In this document: piece after piece, positions 1-28,084 of the stretch
How positions within the stretch are numbered: position 1 is the stretch's first letter
How the letters are laid out: every line of letters begins with the position of its first letter
From: Argopecten irradians
Taxonomy: Eukaryota > Mollusca > Bivalvia > Pectinida > Pectinidae
DNA: 64,000 nucleotides
NCBI RefSeq assembly: GCF_041381155.1
Contig: NC_091147.1
Coordinates: 15,661,318-15,725,317 of the forward strand
Direction of reading: 5' to 3'
Position numbers and translations under genes: made by a program
Notes under the pieces: generated by a model
The model's database searches: none
Told to the model about the DNA's origin: nothing
What the model saw: the letters and a program-made list of their open reading frames with translations, nothing else

Positions 1-1348
1 TGAATAGGATTATTGAGGCCGGGCATTCAGCGTAAGCTTTCGGATAGAGGATACGGTGGGGTCGCTCGATATTGCGTGTCTAGATTCTGTTGTTTACAAC
101 GGTACCGATTTCACAATAAACGATGCTTCAAATGACTCATATTATCCGGTTGCTATTGTTTTAAACTTTGGTAGGCCGTACAACAAATATAGATGTTTTT
201 ATGTGGGATTTAATATGTATACAATGTTCTTTAGGGGAGCCAATTTTATTGATACCTAAATTAACTGTAAATATTTAACAAAACAAACCGTCGGTAAGCA
301 TGTTTTTTTTCACACATAAACACAGTGTATATTTTCACATCATTAAAGTCAGAAGCTCAGTAATTCTCTGAAACACAACTATTCACAAGTAATATGTTTA
401 TAACTTTATATAATTTATCGTTATTGAACTATATCATAGTCAGTCCAACGTATATATGAAAGCGTTATTGTCAGCAAGATCCAGTGATTGCGAATTTACG
501 TATTTGCGAATGTTAAAATTAAAGACTCAAAAAAGAAATAATGAACATATGCCTTCATGAACAATTATTTGCACATGCCATTTTTACATATCTTATATTG
601 GGAAACAAGAAAGCAAGCTATGGTAAATGCTGATTTTCGCCCCCAAAAAGCCATCAACCACAATGCGATAAAGATGTCGCTGCATCTGTCTCGGGTCAGA
701 TTCTTTAGTTTGTCATAACCGACAAGGTACATTGCTATACAAACCATCATTTGCAAAGATGCATTCATCACTAGAAGAGACTTGGCTCATGTTACCTTAT
801 CAACATTCTCAAAGAAGCAACGATGGATAACGCATTATTTTTCTACAGGCCTCATCACACAACATACGCAAAGGTGGTAGTCACATGCACAATACCAAGG
901 TATCATCTAGATTTGGAACCAACAAGACAGTTTTGATGAGCGCATATTTTGGTGGGAACGTTATCCTATGTTCTTACAGGGTGTTATATTTACTGTGTGA
1001 TAAATATTTACTTTCCCTTTAATATGTGTGTACGGCGAGTGATGTCCTTTGTTTGTTGAAGACCTATTGACCGCTATTGGACACTCTATCGATAAGTTGA
1101 CGATTACCCACACGTGTCCTTATAAAATTGGACTGAGTAAAGCGTCCCTGGTAACGGACAATCGATACCTATGTAACACACACCAATACATATCTCCTCA
1201 CTTATACACAACAATTTCGCAGAAAAATTATAAAAATTTTCACTATCTAATAATTTTGTTTTCACATTTTATCCATTTTTGTTTTAGGTGTTTTGCTGAT
1301 ATTATCAGGAGGACATTGTCAAAAAATAGTTCCTTCAACAGCTTGTGT
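1..1348. other. Intergenic DNA upstream of beta-tubulin gene 1
   Basis: AT-rich sequence with short open frames on both strands. None has a recognisable domain, splice context or codon bias. I see no gene or transposon here. Confidence 0.6.
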
Positions 1349-1416
1349 CCAATCACAGCGAGCCATCTTTGCGGAAGAATAAACAACAATAACAAATAGG
1401 ACATGGGTATAAATAG
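1349..1416 (+). promoter_or_regulatory. Core promoter of beta-tubulin gene 1 (CCAAT, GCGGAAG, TATA)
   Basis: A CCAAT box lies at 1349-1353, a GCGGAAG motif (ETS-like GGAA core) at 1371-1377 and a consensus TATAAATAG at 1408-1416. The TATA box is 94 bp before the ATG at 1502, leaving room for a short 5' UTR. Genes 2 and 3 carry the same CCAAT plus GCGGAAG pair, so this is likely a shared inherited module. The motifs are read directly; binding by NF-Y, ETS factors and TBP is inferred from known motif use. Confidence 0.7.
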
Positions 1417-1501
1417 CGACAATAGCACTTGGCCGAGCCACAGCCTGATAAAATTTTAACGGATTATAATCTAGCTCCGTCCAATACACTAAACAGACAA
1501 G

Positions 1502-5507
<4,006 letters not shown>

Positions 5508-5735
5508 ATAACATTCGTCAAAAGAAACATCAGAGCAAATAACAAACGATTACGAGACAGTGCATTTTAGGACAAAGTGCAAAAACAAGACAAATCTGAA
5601 TGTGCCAAAAAAAGACAATTTTACTGTTTTGAACTTTTTACACTAAGCAACTGTTTCAACGCCCAAAACTGAAAAAAATAACGTTGTATCAAAATATATC
5701 AAGTGCCAACATGTCTATATTTTGAAATCTACGCA

Positions 5736-5746
5736 ATTAAATTAAA
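5736..5746 (+). terminator. Polyadenylation signal, beta-tubulin gene 1
   Basis: Two overlapping ATTAAA hexamers (5736-5741 and 5741-5746) lie about 230 bp after the stop, followed by a GT-rich stretch near 5762-5775, as expected of a cleavage site. Genes 2 and 3 use canonical AATAAA instead. Confidence 0.5.
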
Positions 5747-6525
5747 TTGAATATTGAATTGATCTTGGTGTTTTAAAAAATAATCTTACATTATTGTTAT
5801 TCTCCATTGAAGTAGTTATCTGTTTGACAAAGGCGTAATTCATTAACATGACACAGTTTCTCAAAAGATTATTGATCTAATCACAGTTTAACAACAATTT
5901 TCAAATCAAGATAGAATATTTCTTGTAAAAAGAACTTGACTAACATTTTACAGACTTCTGGAATATTTCAATCTCTACATAAGTGACCATTTCAGAGAAA
6001 ATATAACAAAGATTTTGCAATAAATGAGAAATTAAAACTTCGCTATTAATCAGCGTTAATCAAAAACATTTTGAGGAACCCGACCCAGATAGTCGTCGAG
6101 TAGATAGATGTTTCTTGCACTATCATTGTATATAAACTTACGTATCATATAATTACATGAAAGTCACTGGTTCAATATATATAGTGTCTATAACAAAATA
6201 CCATATGGACAAGGGTGCATTGAAAAGAATGAGTGGAGACGTGAAATGAAAAGGTTAACATAATCATTCAAACAATATATGCTGGATAAGAAACGTTAAT
6301 CACTAATGAAATGTCCCATAAGGTTTAGAATATTTCTATAGAAGAAAAAATCAGAGAATTTTTATTAGTAGCATACTGCGTTTATATAATAATATACCGC
6401 ATATATGAATTGACACCCTGGTAGATGTAAAAGTTATGTAGATCTAACATAAAATATGGCTGATAAGCTTCATGAAAAGAATACTACATATATTGCACGA
6501 AACTCCGAATTGAACAAATGATTTT

Positions 6526-6566
6526 CACACACACACACGTACACGCACGCGCACGCGCACGCACAC
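6526..6566. repeat. CA/CG-rich dinucleotide microsatellite
   Basis: Run of (CA)n grading into alternating CACG and GCGC steps, about 40 bp. Purine-pyrimidine alternation of this kind can adopt Z-DNA. It lies just before the 30-bp satellite. Confidence 0.85.
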
Positions 6567-6641
6567 TGTATATGAAAATATATTGTATATTGTAATATAG
6601 TGATATCGCAATAACAAAAACAACACCATGCATGAATAAAC

Positions 6642-7690
6642 AAGTATTACATGTGATTACCCGGTAGATACTAGTATTACACGTGATTAGCCGGTAGATA
6701 CTAGTATTACACGTGATTACCCGGTAGATACTAGTGTTACACGTGATTACCCGGTAGATACTAGTGTTACACGTGATTACCCGGTAGATACTAGTGTTAC
6801 ACGTGATTACCCGGTAGATACTAGTATTACACGTGATTACCCGGTAGATACTAGTATTACACGTGATTACCCGGTAGATACTAGTGTTACACGTGATTAC
6901 CCGGTAGATACTAGTGTTACACGTGATTACCCGGTAGATACTAGTGTTACACGTGATTACCCGGTAGATACTAGTATTACAAGTGATTACCCGGTAGATA
7001 CTAGTGTTACACGTGATTACCCGGTAGATACTAGTATTACACGTGATTACCCGGTAGATACTATTATTACACGTGATTACCCGGTAGATACTAGTGTTAC
7101 ACGTGATTACCCGGTAGATATTAGTGTTACACGTGATTACCCGGTAGATAATAGTATTACACGTGATTACCCGGTAGATACTAGTGTTACACGTGATTAC
7201 CCGGTAGATACTAGTGTTACACGTGATTACCCGGTAGATACTAGTGTTACACGTGATTACCCGGTAGATACTAGTGTTACACGTGATTACCCGGTAGATA
7301 CTAGTATTACACGTGATTACCCGGTAGATACTAGTATTACACGTGATTACCCGGTAGATACTAGTGTTACACGTGATTACCCGGTAGATACTAGTGTTAC
7401 ACGTGATTACCCGGTAGATACTAGTATTACACGTGATTACCCGGTAGATACTAGTATTACACGTGATTACCCGGTAGATACTAGTATTACACGTGATTAC
7501 CCGGTAGATACTAGTATTACACGTGATTACCCGGTAGATACTAGTATTACACTTGATTACCCGGTAGATAATAGTATTACACGTGATTACCCGGTAGATA
7601 ACACGTGATAACCCGGTAGATACTAGTATTACATGTAATTACCCGGTAAATACTAGTATTACACTTGATTACCCGGTAAATACTATAACT
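6642..7690. repeat. 30-bp satellite array, about 35 units
   Basis: Head-to-tail units with consensus parts CCGGTAGATACTAGT and RTTACACGTGATTA, exactly 30 bp apart through most of the array. A single G/A polymorphism after ACTAGT separates two unit types. Nearly every unit holds the palindromes ACTAGT and CACGTG (an E-box). The last units (from about 7600) are shortened or mutated, the usual picture at an array edge. It lies between beta-tubulin genes 1 and 2, outside any exon. There are no variable spacers, so it is not a CRISPR array. Confidence 0.97.
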
Positions 7691-8485
7691 CATACCTACG
7701 TGTATAACACTAGTTTATCCCATGCAATTCATGCATGTCGTCTGAGGCTGGGTACACATGCACTACAGCCTCGTGACGTCACTGCATGTGAGTGCATCAA
7801 CGAAATTACAATATTTTCCGGTAAATTTTAACATCTGATCCGGAAAGAATGCTGGCTTTACCATAAAAGATGCAAATAACGGGATTTGTTTTAAAATATC
7901 ACTCAATGTTCATGTATGGAGAATTGATTAAGTGGCAGTTTTCATCAGCGAATTTCTTTCAAGTGTGCAAAACAATGCAATAAAACGTTGGCATATGAGA
8001 GAAAAATATTTTTAATATAAGGATATGAAGAATGAAGATAGTCTCGGAATCACAAAATGTTGTAAATCCCCGGGCTGGTATCTATCCTTCATATCCACAA
8101 ATGAAAGAGTCTGTTAGTTTCTAGTAGTTGGCTAATCACATCAGACAGAACGGTTCTGGTAATGTAACTATGCGGAAGTATGTGTAAAGCTGATTGACAA
8201 AATATAAACGTTAATTACTAAGCCTAAAAATATATGAATTTTTCTCTAAACAAAACAAGGAACCATACACACTCAGTGTCCAGTTACGTTGAACAAAGTT
8301 TGGTTGTTGTAGCTTTTGTTCTTTGTCAATAACTGCGATGGACGATATGGGCATGACAAAGGGCTTCGTACAAAATGTGATTTCACTTCATTGTAGACTT
8401 AGTTTGTACTGCTTTCTCCAATTACATGATTGAAAAGGGCGTCTGAACTTGTGATATTATCTTTTCTGTTCTTCCAAGCATCTTC
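7691..8485. other. Intergenic DNA
   Basis: No gene, clear repeat or transposon terminus was recognised between the satellite and the retroposon copy that starts near 8486. Confidence 0.5.
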
Positions 8486-8960
8486 CTTGACACTACATCA
8501 GTGTTTGACTTGGAGTAGGCGTTCGACCCTGTGGGGCCCTTGATTCTGTCCTCTGGTCGACACACCACATGCGTTTCGTTCGTTAAGTCTATAGATATTT
8601 TCTCTCTCTTTATTTGTAATACTGAGCGCCAAACGTCTGTGGACAGACACATCAAAGTCTATAAAATTGAAGTTTCTACTGTTAAGCGCTTCATATAAAG
8701 GGAGTGGGACGACTGGTTTACCCGTTGTATGTATAATATGACCTGCAGGTGGGTGTAATGTTCTGTATCTTTATAGGTATGCTTCAGTGAGATAGCACTA
8801 TAATATGAACAAGAGCATCACGATCGCATGGAGACACAACACGAACATATACTCATCCTCAATCACTCGGAGTTGCTATCACTACCTATCACACATCACA
8901 TATGGGAGGTCCGCTGTTAAAATTATGAACCTAGCTGTCGGTAGGACTATTAAAATATCG
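8486..8960 (+). mobile_element. Dispersed retroposon copy A (diverged)
   Basis: Shares several blocks with 28085-28450: a TTCGNCCCTGTG block, CACACCA..AAGTCTATAAAA, GGGAGTGGGACGACTGGTT, and ATGCTTCAGTGA.ATAGCACTATAA, then a TATGGGAGG block and a GCTGT..TAGGAC tail. The order is conserved and the copy is strongly diverged. A reverse-oriented truncated copy lies at 37400-37563. The family looks like a non-autonomous retroposon; I cannot assign a named family. Confidence 0.65.
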
Positions 8961-9757
8961 CTTAAATACGCATTACAATTTTCAAGTATCTTAATATAAT
9001 AACTTGTCTTGTTTACAAATACATGGTCCAGTAGGTGTGACCTTGAAAGGTCAGTCCTAAGCTAAGCCATAGACGGTTTTATACTTGAAGGTCACATATA
9101 CACGTACCCGTGTTAGTTTGAAAGTCAGTACGATATTATCAAATTATACACGTTTGTCCTTTTAGAACTTCTCCTCGTGTCACCGCCTTCTCCTTGAAAA
9201 TGTCGGTAACGGGCGTTTTATCTTGGCATGTTGCATTAAATGGCATACTGTTATGTAGTGACATCTTTGTAAGTGATAACACATTTTATATCAAACATCT
9301 CCCTAATCAATTACAAATTGTACGTAAAATCTCCAGTGATCGAAGCAATGTGTACGAGAAGAAATTCAACATGTAATTTATCATAAAATGCTTGAGTAAT
9401 ACACAATATAAATATATTATATATCGGATCGCAACGTAATGTATTCAATGATAAAATAATCGATTAGGTATAACATAGTTATCTCCCTTGTTGATTTTCT
9501 TTTTCGTTTTTACCCCGACTATAATATTAAACAGTCTTTAGTGTGTGCTTTTCTGTTTTAATTAAAACAAAACAGGTTTAATCTAACTCAAAATTTATGT
9601 AGGTTACAAACCAAAATATGTAGTACCAGTACGATGGCCCGATGTCCTATAGGTTCCGATATAACCGGAAAAAGGACATTATTAATTATGTTCAATCATC
9701 ATTTACTCGATTTATGTATTCTGTGTATCCGATGACAATCGATTTGATTTAGTGAAT

Positions 9758-10393
9758 AAAGATGCTCCATCGCCGACAGAGCATAAACGATATACGTCTA
9801 ATTAACACAACAAATATTCTAAAGTAATTTTGATATTTGCTTCTGTTGCATGCGCAATCAGTAGTACTTCATTCCATATAGGACATAGTGCCACTTCAGA
9901 GATATCTATTGTCTGATCGATTTTGAAAAAAAAAATAGAAAAAATCCCTTTTTAAAATGCAAAGTACTAAAGTACTGCTTCAGTGACACTATAATGTAAT
10001 ATATAAAGCAAAACACATTGATGAAATAGTATTAGCTAGACTAGGATGAATCACTACTGTTCCTATCGATGACATTTTGTTGTGGAAACGAGCACCTGTT
10101 ATGGTTCAATATCATCTAGGTCAATTAAATGCCACTAAAACTATAGCTTCCATACGTATTTTTCACGCTAGACGAATACACACCGTAATGAAAACTAATA
10201 CATTACTTACGCTACGGATTTTTTTTCGTAATGAAATTAATTTAATTTTTTTCTGGAACACAAACTTTTCGACGGTGGTAATCACCATCAGTAATGGTGT
10301 AAAGTAAGGAACTTTCGTAAATGAAGAAAAATACTAAATCGTCTTTTCCTGTTGTTGAAAAAAAATACCATTTGTCAGCGGTGGCGCATCTTT
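9758..10393. mobile_element. MITE with AAAGATGCTCC termini (full copy)
   Basis: Terminal inverted repeats AAAGATGCTCCATCGCCGAC on the left and, reverse-complemented, AAAGATGCGCCACCGCTGAC on the right bound a 636-bp element with no transposase frame. Partial copies lie at 11130-11400 (same orientation) and 12940-13240 (inverted). No clear target duplication was found, so the superfamily is left open. Confidence 0.7.
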
Positions 10394-11129
10394 CACTGTA
10401 TAAGATAATTATTTTGTGTGTGTGTTCATTATGCCATATCTAAGCCTAATTTAAGTTTACTAAACAAACACCTGTGTTTTGAACTTGTACTAGAAACTCG
10501 AGAAATTCTAAAATCATATTTATATTTGGGCTATTTGAATTCTTATTTATACTTTTTCACATTTTCAGGGCTTTCTATATTTCTAACGCTTCATGGTCTG
10601 TTTTCGTCAAGTGAAAAATCAAAATGAAGAAAAACATTCATGGTTAAGTTATCAGCGAGTAGTATTTAATATTTCATCATTTTTTCTGTTTTAATCTAAA
10701 CACACACGATGAAAAATACACTTTTGAAGATACCAGTAATGAAATATCCAAACAAACATCAAAGTGTTATAGAGCCAGTGCATGGTCAATTTTCTTGATT
10801 TTTTTTATCCTTCACACAAAGCATCCGTATTCCATCTAAACTCTCTAGAGAACAATCTTCCCGTAAATGGAGCAATTTCTCTAATTTATTTATAGAGGTG
10901 TGTATAGTTCCATAGCCAAATCTTTGCACAGCACGTTGAGAAACGTTAAATTGTTAAATGCACTGAGAACAAGGTGTGGTAACGAGCAATGATGTAGGTG
11001 TAAAAGTGACTTAAAATCATAGGATAATTTAACCCAGAGACTAAAATAGGCATGAATTGCAAATTAATTCTATATCAATGCTGAAACATTTTATCAGAGA
11101 ACTCCGATTTTCTCTACGATTATATGTAT

Positions 11130-11400
11130 GAAGTAATTATCGTGTCCTTCAGAAATATCTATTTTCTGGTCGATTTTTTTTAAATATCTGTTTAAAATGC
11201 AAAATACTGCTTCAGTGATACAAATGTAATACACATCAACTGATCAAATACTAAAATCATTGTTGTGGAAACGAGCACCTGTTCTGGTTCAATATCATCT
11301 AGGTCAATTAAATGCCACTAAAACTATAGCTACCATACGTATTGTTCACGCTAGACGAATACACACAACGAAAACAACTACATTATTTACGCCACACAAT
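11130..11400. mobile_element. Partial second copy of the AAAGATGCTCC MITE
   Basis: Matches about 9890-10220 in order and orientation, including the long match around GGAAACGAGCACCTGTT and CACGCTAGACGAATACACAC. Both ends are missing. It lies just upstream of beta-tubulin gene 2. Confidence 0.65.
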
Positions 11401-11689
11401 AAAAACACGGGATAATAGCAGTTCGCACTGGATCGTTTTCCCTTGGGCCACATATTCATGAATCACGTGTGTGCTTCTGGCATCCTAATGATGGAAAGTT
11501 GTATTCCTACGCGACCCGGCATCGATGATGAAATTTTATAAATAAAACATTTTTCAGTAATTTTTTCATCTTAAATCACTGTTAGTTTTGTTTGCATATT
11601 GTCTGCGTGATTAAAAAGTATGTTCTTTCTATTACATTTTCAGAAATTGATTACAATTAGTCAAAACATAGTCCATATTAGCCTTTTAT

Positions 11690-11709
11690 CCAATAGAAAT
11701 TCGCGGAAG
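11690..11709 (+). promoter_or_regulatory. CCAAT plus GCGGAAG module of beta-tubulin gene 2
   Basis: CCAAT (11690-11694) and GCGGAAG (11703-11709) are separated by 8 bp, exactly as in gene 3. No good TATA box follows; the best candidate is a weak AGTAAATC near 11731. The ATG is at 11820. The sequence TTTTCAG ends at 11818, one base before the ATG, and could be the acceptor of a 5' UTR intron. Confidence 0.5.
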
Positions 11710-11819
11710 GGTAAACTCGATGAGAACACGAGAGTAAATCTAGCCAGGTTCAAAGCAAGGGAGCCAGCGGAGAAGGTTGGACAGACATTCTTTGAATTGC
11801 TTAAGTTATAATTTTCAGT

Positions 11820-16806
<4,987 letters not shown>

Positions 16807-16887
16807 ACTTGATATATGAATTATGGACCAATTTACCTCAGTGATCATGACCATACCATCCTGTCATGTGTTATGAACACAACATGC

Positions 16888-16893
16888 AATAAA
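16888..16893 (+). terminator. Polyadenylation signal, beta-tubulin gene 2
   Basis: Canonical AATAAA about 80 bp after the stop codon, followed by T-rich sequence (TTTGTCTTTATTTATC). Confidence 0.7.
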
Positions 16894-17246
16894 ACAATAG
16901 AAAATTATAAAATATTTGTCTTTATTTATCTTAAAGTTTAAACATACATAATTTGGCACTATTTTATTTCATCACTCAAGTCACAACATACATAACTAAC
17001 TGCCAAGAGTTAAGTTACGGTAGATTCAACCCCAATATTATTACTTTTTTGACAAATATTAATTCTATTGATGTATTTCTATATGGTTTTTCTCTGAATT
17101 CCTCCGAAATAAACAAATAATTCTACTTAGTAGATATGTATATTGGGATTTTTGATTGGACCTAAATTAACCCTCTGTTTTCTCTAAAATTATTTGCCAA
17201 ATTCTGCATGTTTAAACACACATATATATATATGTATATACAAATG

Positions 17247-18154
17247 TACCGAAATTGACCCGATAAGTGCCCCTATCCTTGTTAAGGCCTCATTTCAATG
17301 GTTTGGCACAAGATCAAAACTATGGGTTTGAAATAATTTCGTCTTTAAAAGCACAATTTTCATTTTGTAAAGTCCTTGGGCGCTTGGGTGAAATTTTATA
17401 ACGTACTGGTATTTCTGGGGCCATTTTAAAGACTTCTATAATGAACGCGACAACTTCTGACTTGTTTGAACTTTTAGAGTTTCGAACGTTTCTACACCAA
17501 AATAATGATAAATGGTGTGTTCAAGGTTTGCAATGAACTTTGTTTACATGTACCATATTCGAACCAATACGTGCCCAGGGCGTTTAAAAATGGAAAAAAG
17601 GAAAAGGTGCTTAAAAATGACAAAATCATTGCAAACCTCATCCTCGATACTCCAGGGGTTCCGATCACTTGTGATCTCTACACCCCTGGACTATCTCATA
17701 GTGAAATTGAAGGCAGCTCAGCGGAAAACATTTGACCAATCACAGGCTAGCAAAGATTTACTTTGAAGACAGAGAGAGCGACGCCTAACATCAAAACCAC
17801 ACAGTCAACCACAGTATTGTTTTACGGCTCTTTTGATGTACATCAAATGACTAAATTACCCGTTCTATTCTGTTGCCTCCAGTTTTAATATGAGATAGTC
17901 AAGAGGTGTAGAGATCGTAAGTGATCAAATGGCTCTTTTGATGTACATCAAATGACTAAATTACCTGTTCTATTCTGTTGCCTCCAGTTTTACTAAGAGA
18001 TAGTCCAGGGGTGTAGAGAAGAGATTGTATGTGATCGGAACCCCTGGAATATCGAGGATGTGCAAACCTATACAGCTTTGATAAGTCTTGTGCCCTGGCA
18101 ATTGAAATTGAGGGCTCAAAAAGGGGAGGGGCGCTTATTGGGTCAAATACGGTA
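17247..18154. mobile_element. Non-autonomous DNA transposon with TACCG termini, interrupted
   Basis: The left end reads TACCGAAATTGACCCGATAA and the right end, reverse-complemented, TACCGTATTTGACCCAATAA; both continue into GCGCCCCT-like sequence. About 0.9 kb in total. A second element (17639-18060) is inserted in its middle. No transposase frame is visible. Confidence 0.7.
17639..18060. mobile_element. Nested MITE with 9-bp target duplication (Mutator-like)
   Basis: Long terminal inverted repeats begin CATCCTCGATACTCCAGGGG and end with the matching CCCTGGAATATCGAGGATG. The element is 422 bp and is flanked by the exact 9-bp direct repeat TGCAAACCT (17630-17638 and 18061-18069). A 9-bp duplication with long inverted ends is typical of Mutator-like elements. 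About 60 bp of the right end (GGCTCTTTTGATGTACATC...) is duplicated internally near 17827 and 17932. Confidence 0.8.
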
Positions 18155-19060
18155 TTATGAATACTGGGGTCTTAACACACCTTTGGCATAATGTATATGG
18201 TTAACACACCCTCTAGCAAAAATCACAAAACTACAACGGTGGATAACAGTTAACTGGAACATACAAAGCATAGAATACAAAGAACCTGCAACTTTTTAGC
18301 AGGGATTATTTCATGTTTCAGAGAAGATTGACCCCTCATCACCTTGATAGTAATAAGTATACTATGCAAAGTTCACTGCAAACATTTGGCATAGGTTAAC
18401 CTATAATACAAAAAATATACCAAGTTACCTCCTTATGTAAAGGTTACCCACCCACTTGGAGGGGCAAGTCGCAAAAGTTTAGTTGGGGCATCCTCAATTC
18501 CAAGGGGTCTAGGTAAAACTGAGGGTAGTTCAGGATCAGGAGAAAAAAGCTACCTTTTGGAGGCCTGCAGAAACTTGTTTTGAATATTTACTGGCCAGGA
18601 AATAGAAGATGAATTTAAGAGGGAGTTGTGTTGTTCTGATAACCTTGGGTGTATGGTGGCGAGGAGAGTTTGGATACGGATTTGAATCTGAAAATGGTCT
18701 CTGGCCTATGGTTACCCTCAATATAAGTGATTCTAACTCAAACACGATGGTCTCCGTAAAGAAATGTGATGGTTGCAACTGATGCCGATATTAACATTAC
18801 AATGTATCTGACGCGATAGTTGTTTTGCAGTTTTACCAAAAGATATGTTTTCTTTATGTACCAGGTACGTTTACACATACCTAGTAGTAAACATACCACG
18901 TATATACTACAGAGAGCGAAATAGAATAGTCAAATGCCTGTGGTTTTACAACTTAGAAATGTATAACCATTAAAATTAGGTCTAGAGAAGATGCTGATGC
19001 AATGCAATATTGGATGAATGTGAAATGGTTTAAGGATTTAGCTTTGTATATGTAATTGTA
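18155..19060. other. Intergenic DNA between beta-tubulin genes 2 and 3
   Basis: No gene or element termini recognised. The 80-aa minus-strand frame at 18536-18778 has no recognisable features. Confidence 0.5.
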
Positions 19061-19262
19061 TTGAACGTACATACGTATGGTTATCCCATTTTTGTCTGGC
19101 GGGTATATATACCCGTTCAGCACCCGACCGATGAATTAGATATATACCCGTTCAGCACTAGGTAATTGCATTGAACGTGTACGGTACTGTATGGTTTTCC
19201 CATTTTTGTCAGGCGGACCCGACCGATGATTAGATATATACCCGTTCAGCACTACTAGGGTT
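19050..19262. repeat. Local imperfect tandem duplication
   Basis: A segment with TTGAACGT, TATGGTT.TCCCATTTTTGTC, GACCGATGA and TATATACCCGTTCAGCAC occurs twice with small differences; the last block occurs three times. Simple local duplication of about 110 bp. Confidence 0.8.
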
Positions 19263-20609
19263 AAAAAAACCTATAAATCCAATCCTAACTAAACTTTAAA
19301 CATAGCTAAAGGACATCATTGTCACCTCAACGCAGGATTCATTTCAGGGTGTGGGATTCAGAGGCTGTGAAACTTAGGGATGCTAAACTATACTTACGGT
19401 AGCTCCTTTTCTCAAAAAGTAAGTCTAATCCTTAACAATCTTGGAATATAGCTAAAGGACATCATTATCACCTCAACACACCTAATTCTTGTTTTAAGAT
19501 TTAATTTTACTTCTGTGGATATATTTTTTTCTGGAAAGCATTACTGTAGGCCTACATGACATATTTCACTCAGAAAATCCATGTCCATGTTATAAGCTTA
19601 CAATACGAATACGAAAAACCTTTATCAACCGTATAACACACAATGTTACATAGGTAAAACAAATTATAAAGGGTATTAAACACAACGGTAACATATAAAT
19701 AGTATTATAATAAGATATTATATTATTGATCAGTAAAATACAAATACTTTACACATAGAATAATGTAATATACTCATAGAGTAATGCACATGATATTTTG
19801 TAATGGACATTAGATAAAAATTAAACTAGATTAGACTCTATCTAGATTCTAGATAATGATACAAATCAAGTGACAAACAAATCTCAAGTTGTATGCAGAA
19901 TTTACAACCTTTTTACAAATTTCAGTGTCCCCATTGTATTAAAAAAATAAACATTCTTCACTACATTTTGATGTATAAAAAAATGTCCATAAATCTACTG
20001 TAGTAGGCCTACATGATTTGCGAAACATTCAAGACCGATCAAGAAACAAAAACCTAGGACTGGTTTCTAGATCGATAATTTTCTAAATGTAACCAAAAGG
20101 CTAGTGTTGCAAATAAGTGCAAAGGGTCGCATAACAATAATTTAACTGTTAGACATAAGTTAGGTCTAACTAGGTTTTGTTAAAATCATGTTTCGTTCGT
20201 CAGCAGGTTTCCAATCATCGACTTGCCGCGGTCAAAGGGAAATTACCCCATCACTAGATCTAATGGTTATGATTCGAATAACATTTCAAACTTAATAAGT
20301 TATCTATATAGTGGTGTGTTCTTTGAGGCGTCCCTGGTTCTCTTCGTTATTAGGCCTACATGTCGTTGAGTCACCAAAAGTTCGGCAAAATTCTCGTTGT
20401 TAAACTTTCGGTTTCACAATTTCTAACTGTCTGTCATATTCATACGCGTTTTATGTCTGATTATATCATAATAATATATAGCTTAAATGCCGTTTAGAAA
20501 ATTGATCTAAATTTGGAATATACGTATTTATGAAAAATGTCATTTTCGTCCAACAATCAGTTGTTTTTAAAATAATGCGATTGTGAAATAGTTCTTGTTG
20601 AGGCGTCAG

Positions 20610-20658
20610 CCAATGAAAATACGCGGAAGCGGAAGTAAAGGGTTCGGTAGTATAAAAG
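20610..20658 (+). promoter_or_regulatory. Core promoter of beta-tubulin gene 3
   Basis: CCAAT at 20610-20614, then 8 bp, then GCGGAAG at 20623-20629 with a second GCGGAAG directly after it, and TATAAAAG at 20651-20658. The ATG is at 20739, 88 bp past the start of the TATA box. The spacing between CCAAT and GCGGAAG is identical to gene 2, the TATA distance close to gene 1. Confidence 0.75.
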
Positions 20659-20738
20659 CGCGAGCGCGTTCAAACAACTTAAACGAAGACTAGTAACGGA
20701 AAAGTGGTTGAAGCAAACAAAAGAAAGAAACGGTCAAG

Positions 20739-27512
<6,774 letters not shown>

Positions 27513-27579
27513 ACATAAACATGTAACACTCAACATCACTGCATGAAAAAGGAAAAATTCAGAAAACAACATAAAAAAG

Positions 27580-27585
27580 AATAAA
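27580..27585 (+). terminator. Polyadenylation signal, beta-tubulin gene 3
   Basis: AATAAA about 70 bp after the stop, with a GT-rich stretch (CTTGTGTTGAG) about 20 bp downstream. Confidence 0.7.
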
Positions 27586-28084
27586 GTCCTAATATCTCAG
27601 TACTTGTGTTGAGTCCTTTCATACCAAAAGGAGTTTGAAAAGTATTTTCAGAAATTCATGATTGTTGCAAGATAAATAATATATAAAATTATATAGCCAC
27701 AAGCGTAATTGACAAAAAAATCATTAAAATGTTGAAGACACTTTTCAAACTCTTTAACAAATCTATGAAATGGTAATATTCCAATATCAAATTAGCAATG
27801 CATTTGTGTCTCTGTGGTTGACTGATTGAGTAAATAGCTATTACATTAAAGGACTCGATCGTCAACTCTTGTTGTCGCACTCTCTAGGTAGGGAAAAGAT
27901 TTTATTAAATCTTCTCCCTCGCAACCACAGAATATCCCTGTGAAGTATGGAAGAAATACAAAGTTTGTTAAAAGAATATTTCGGTGAGACACGTTAGTGT
28001 TTTATAAAGTTAACAATAAAAACTATTGAGCTGTAAAATGATTGAAAATCACTTTTTACATTTATATAGTCTGGTAATAACGGG
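27586..28084. other. Intergenic DNA after beta-tubulin gene 3
   Basis: AT-rich; no gene or element boundary recognised. Confidence 0.5.

Noticed and set aside
6642-7690. CRISPR-like 30-bp repeat
   Set aside because: Units are contiguous with no spacers and the genome is eukaryotic; this is satellite DNA.
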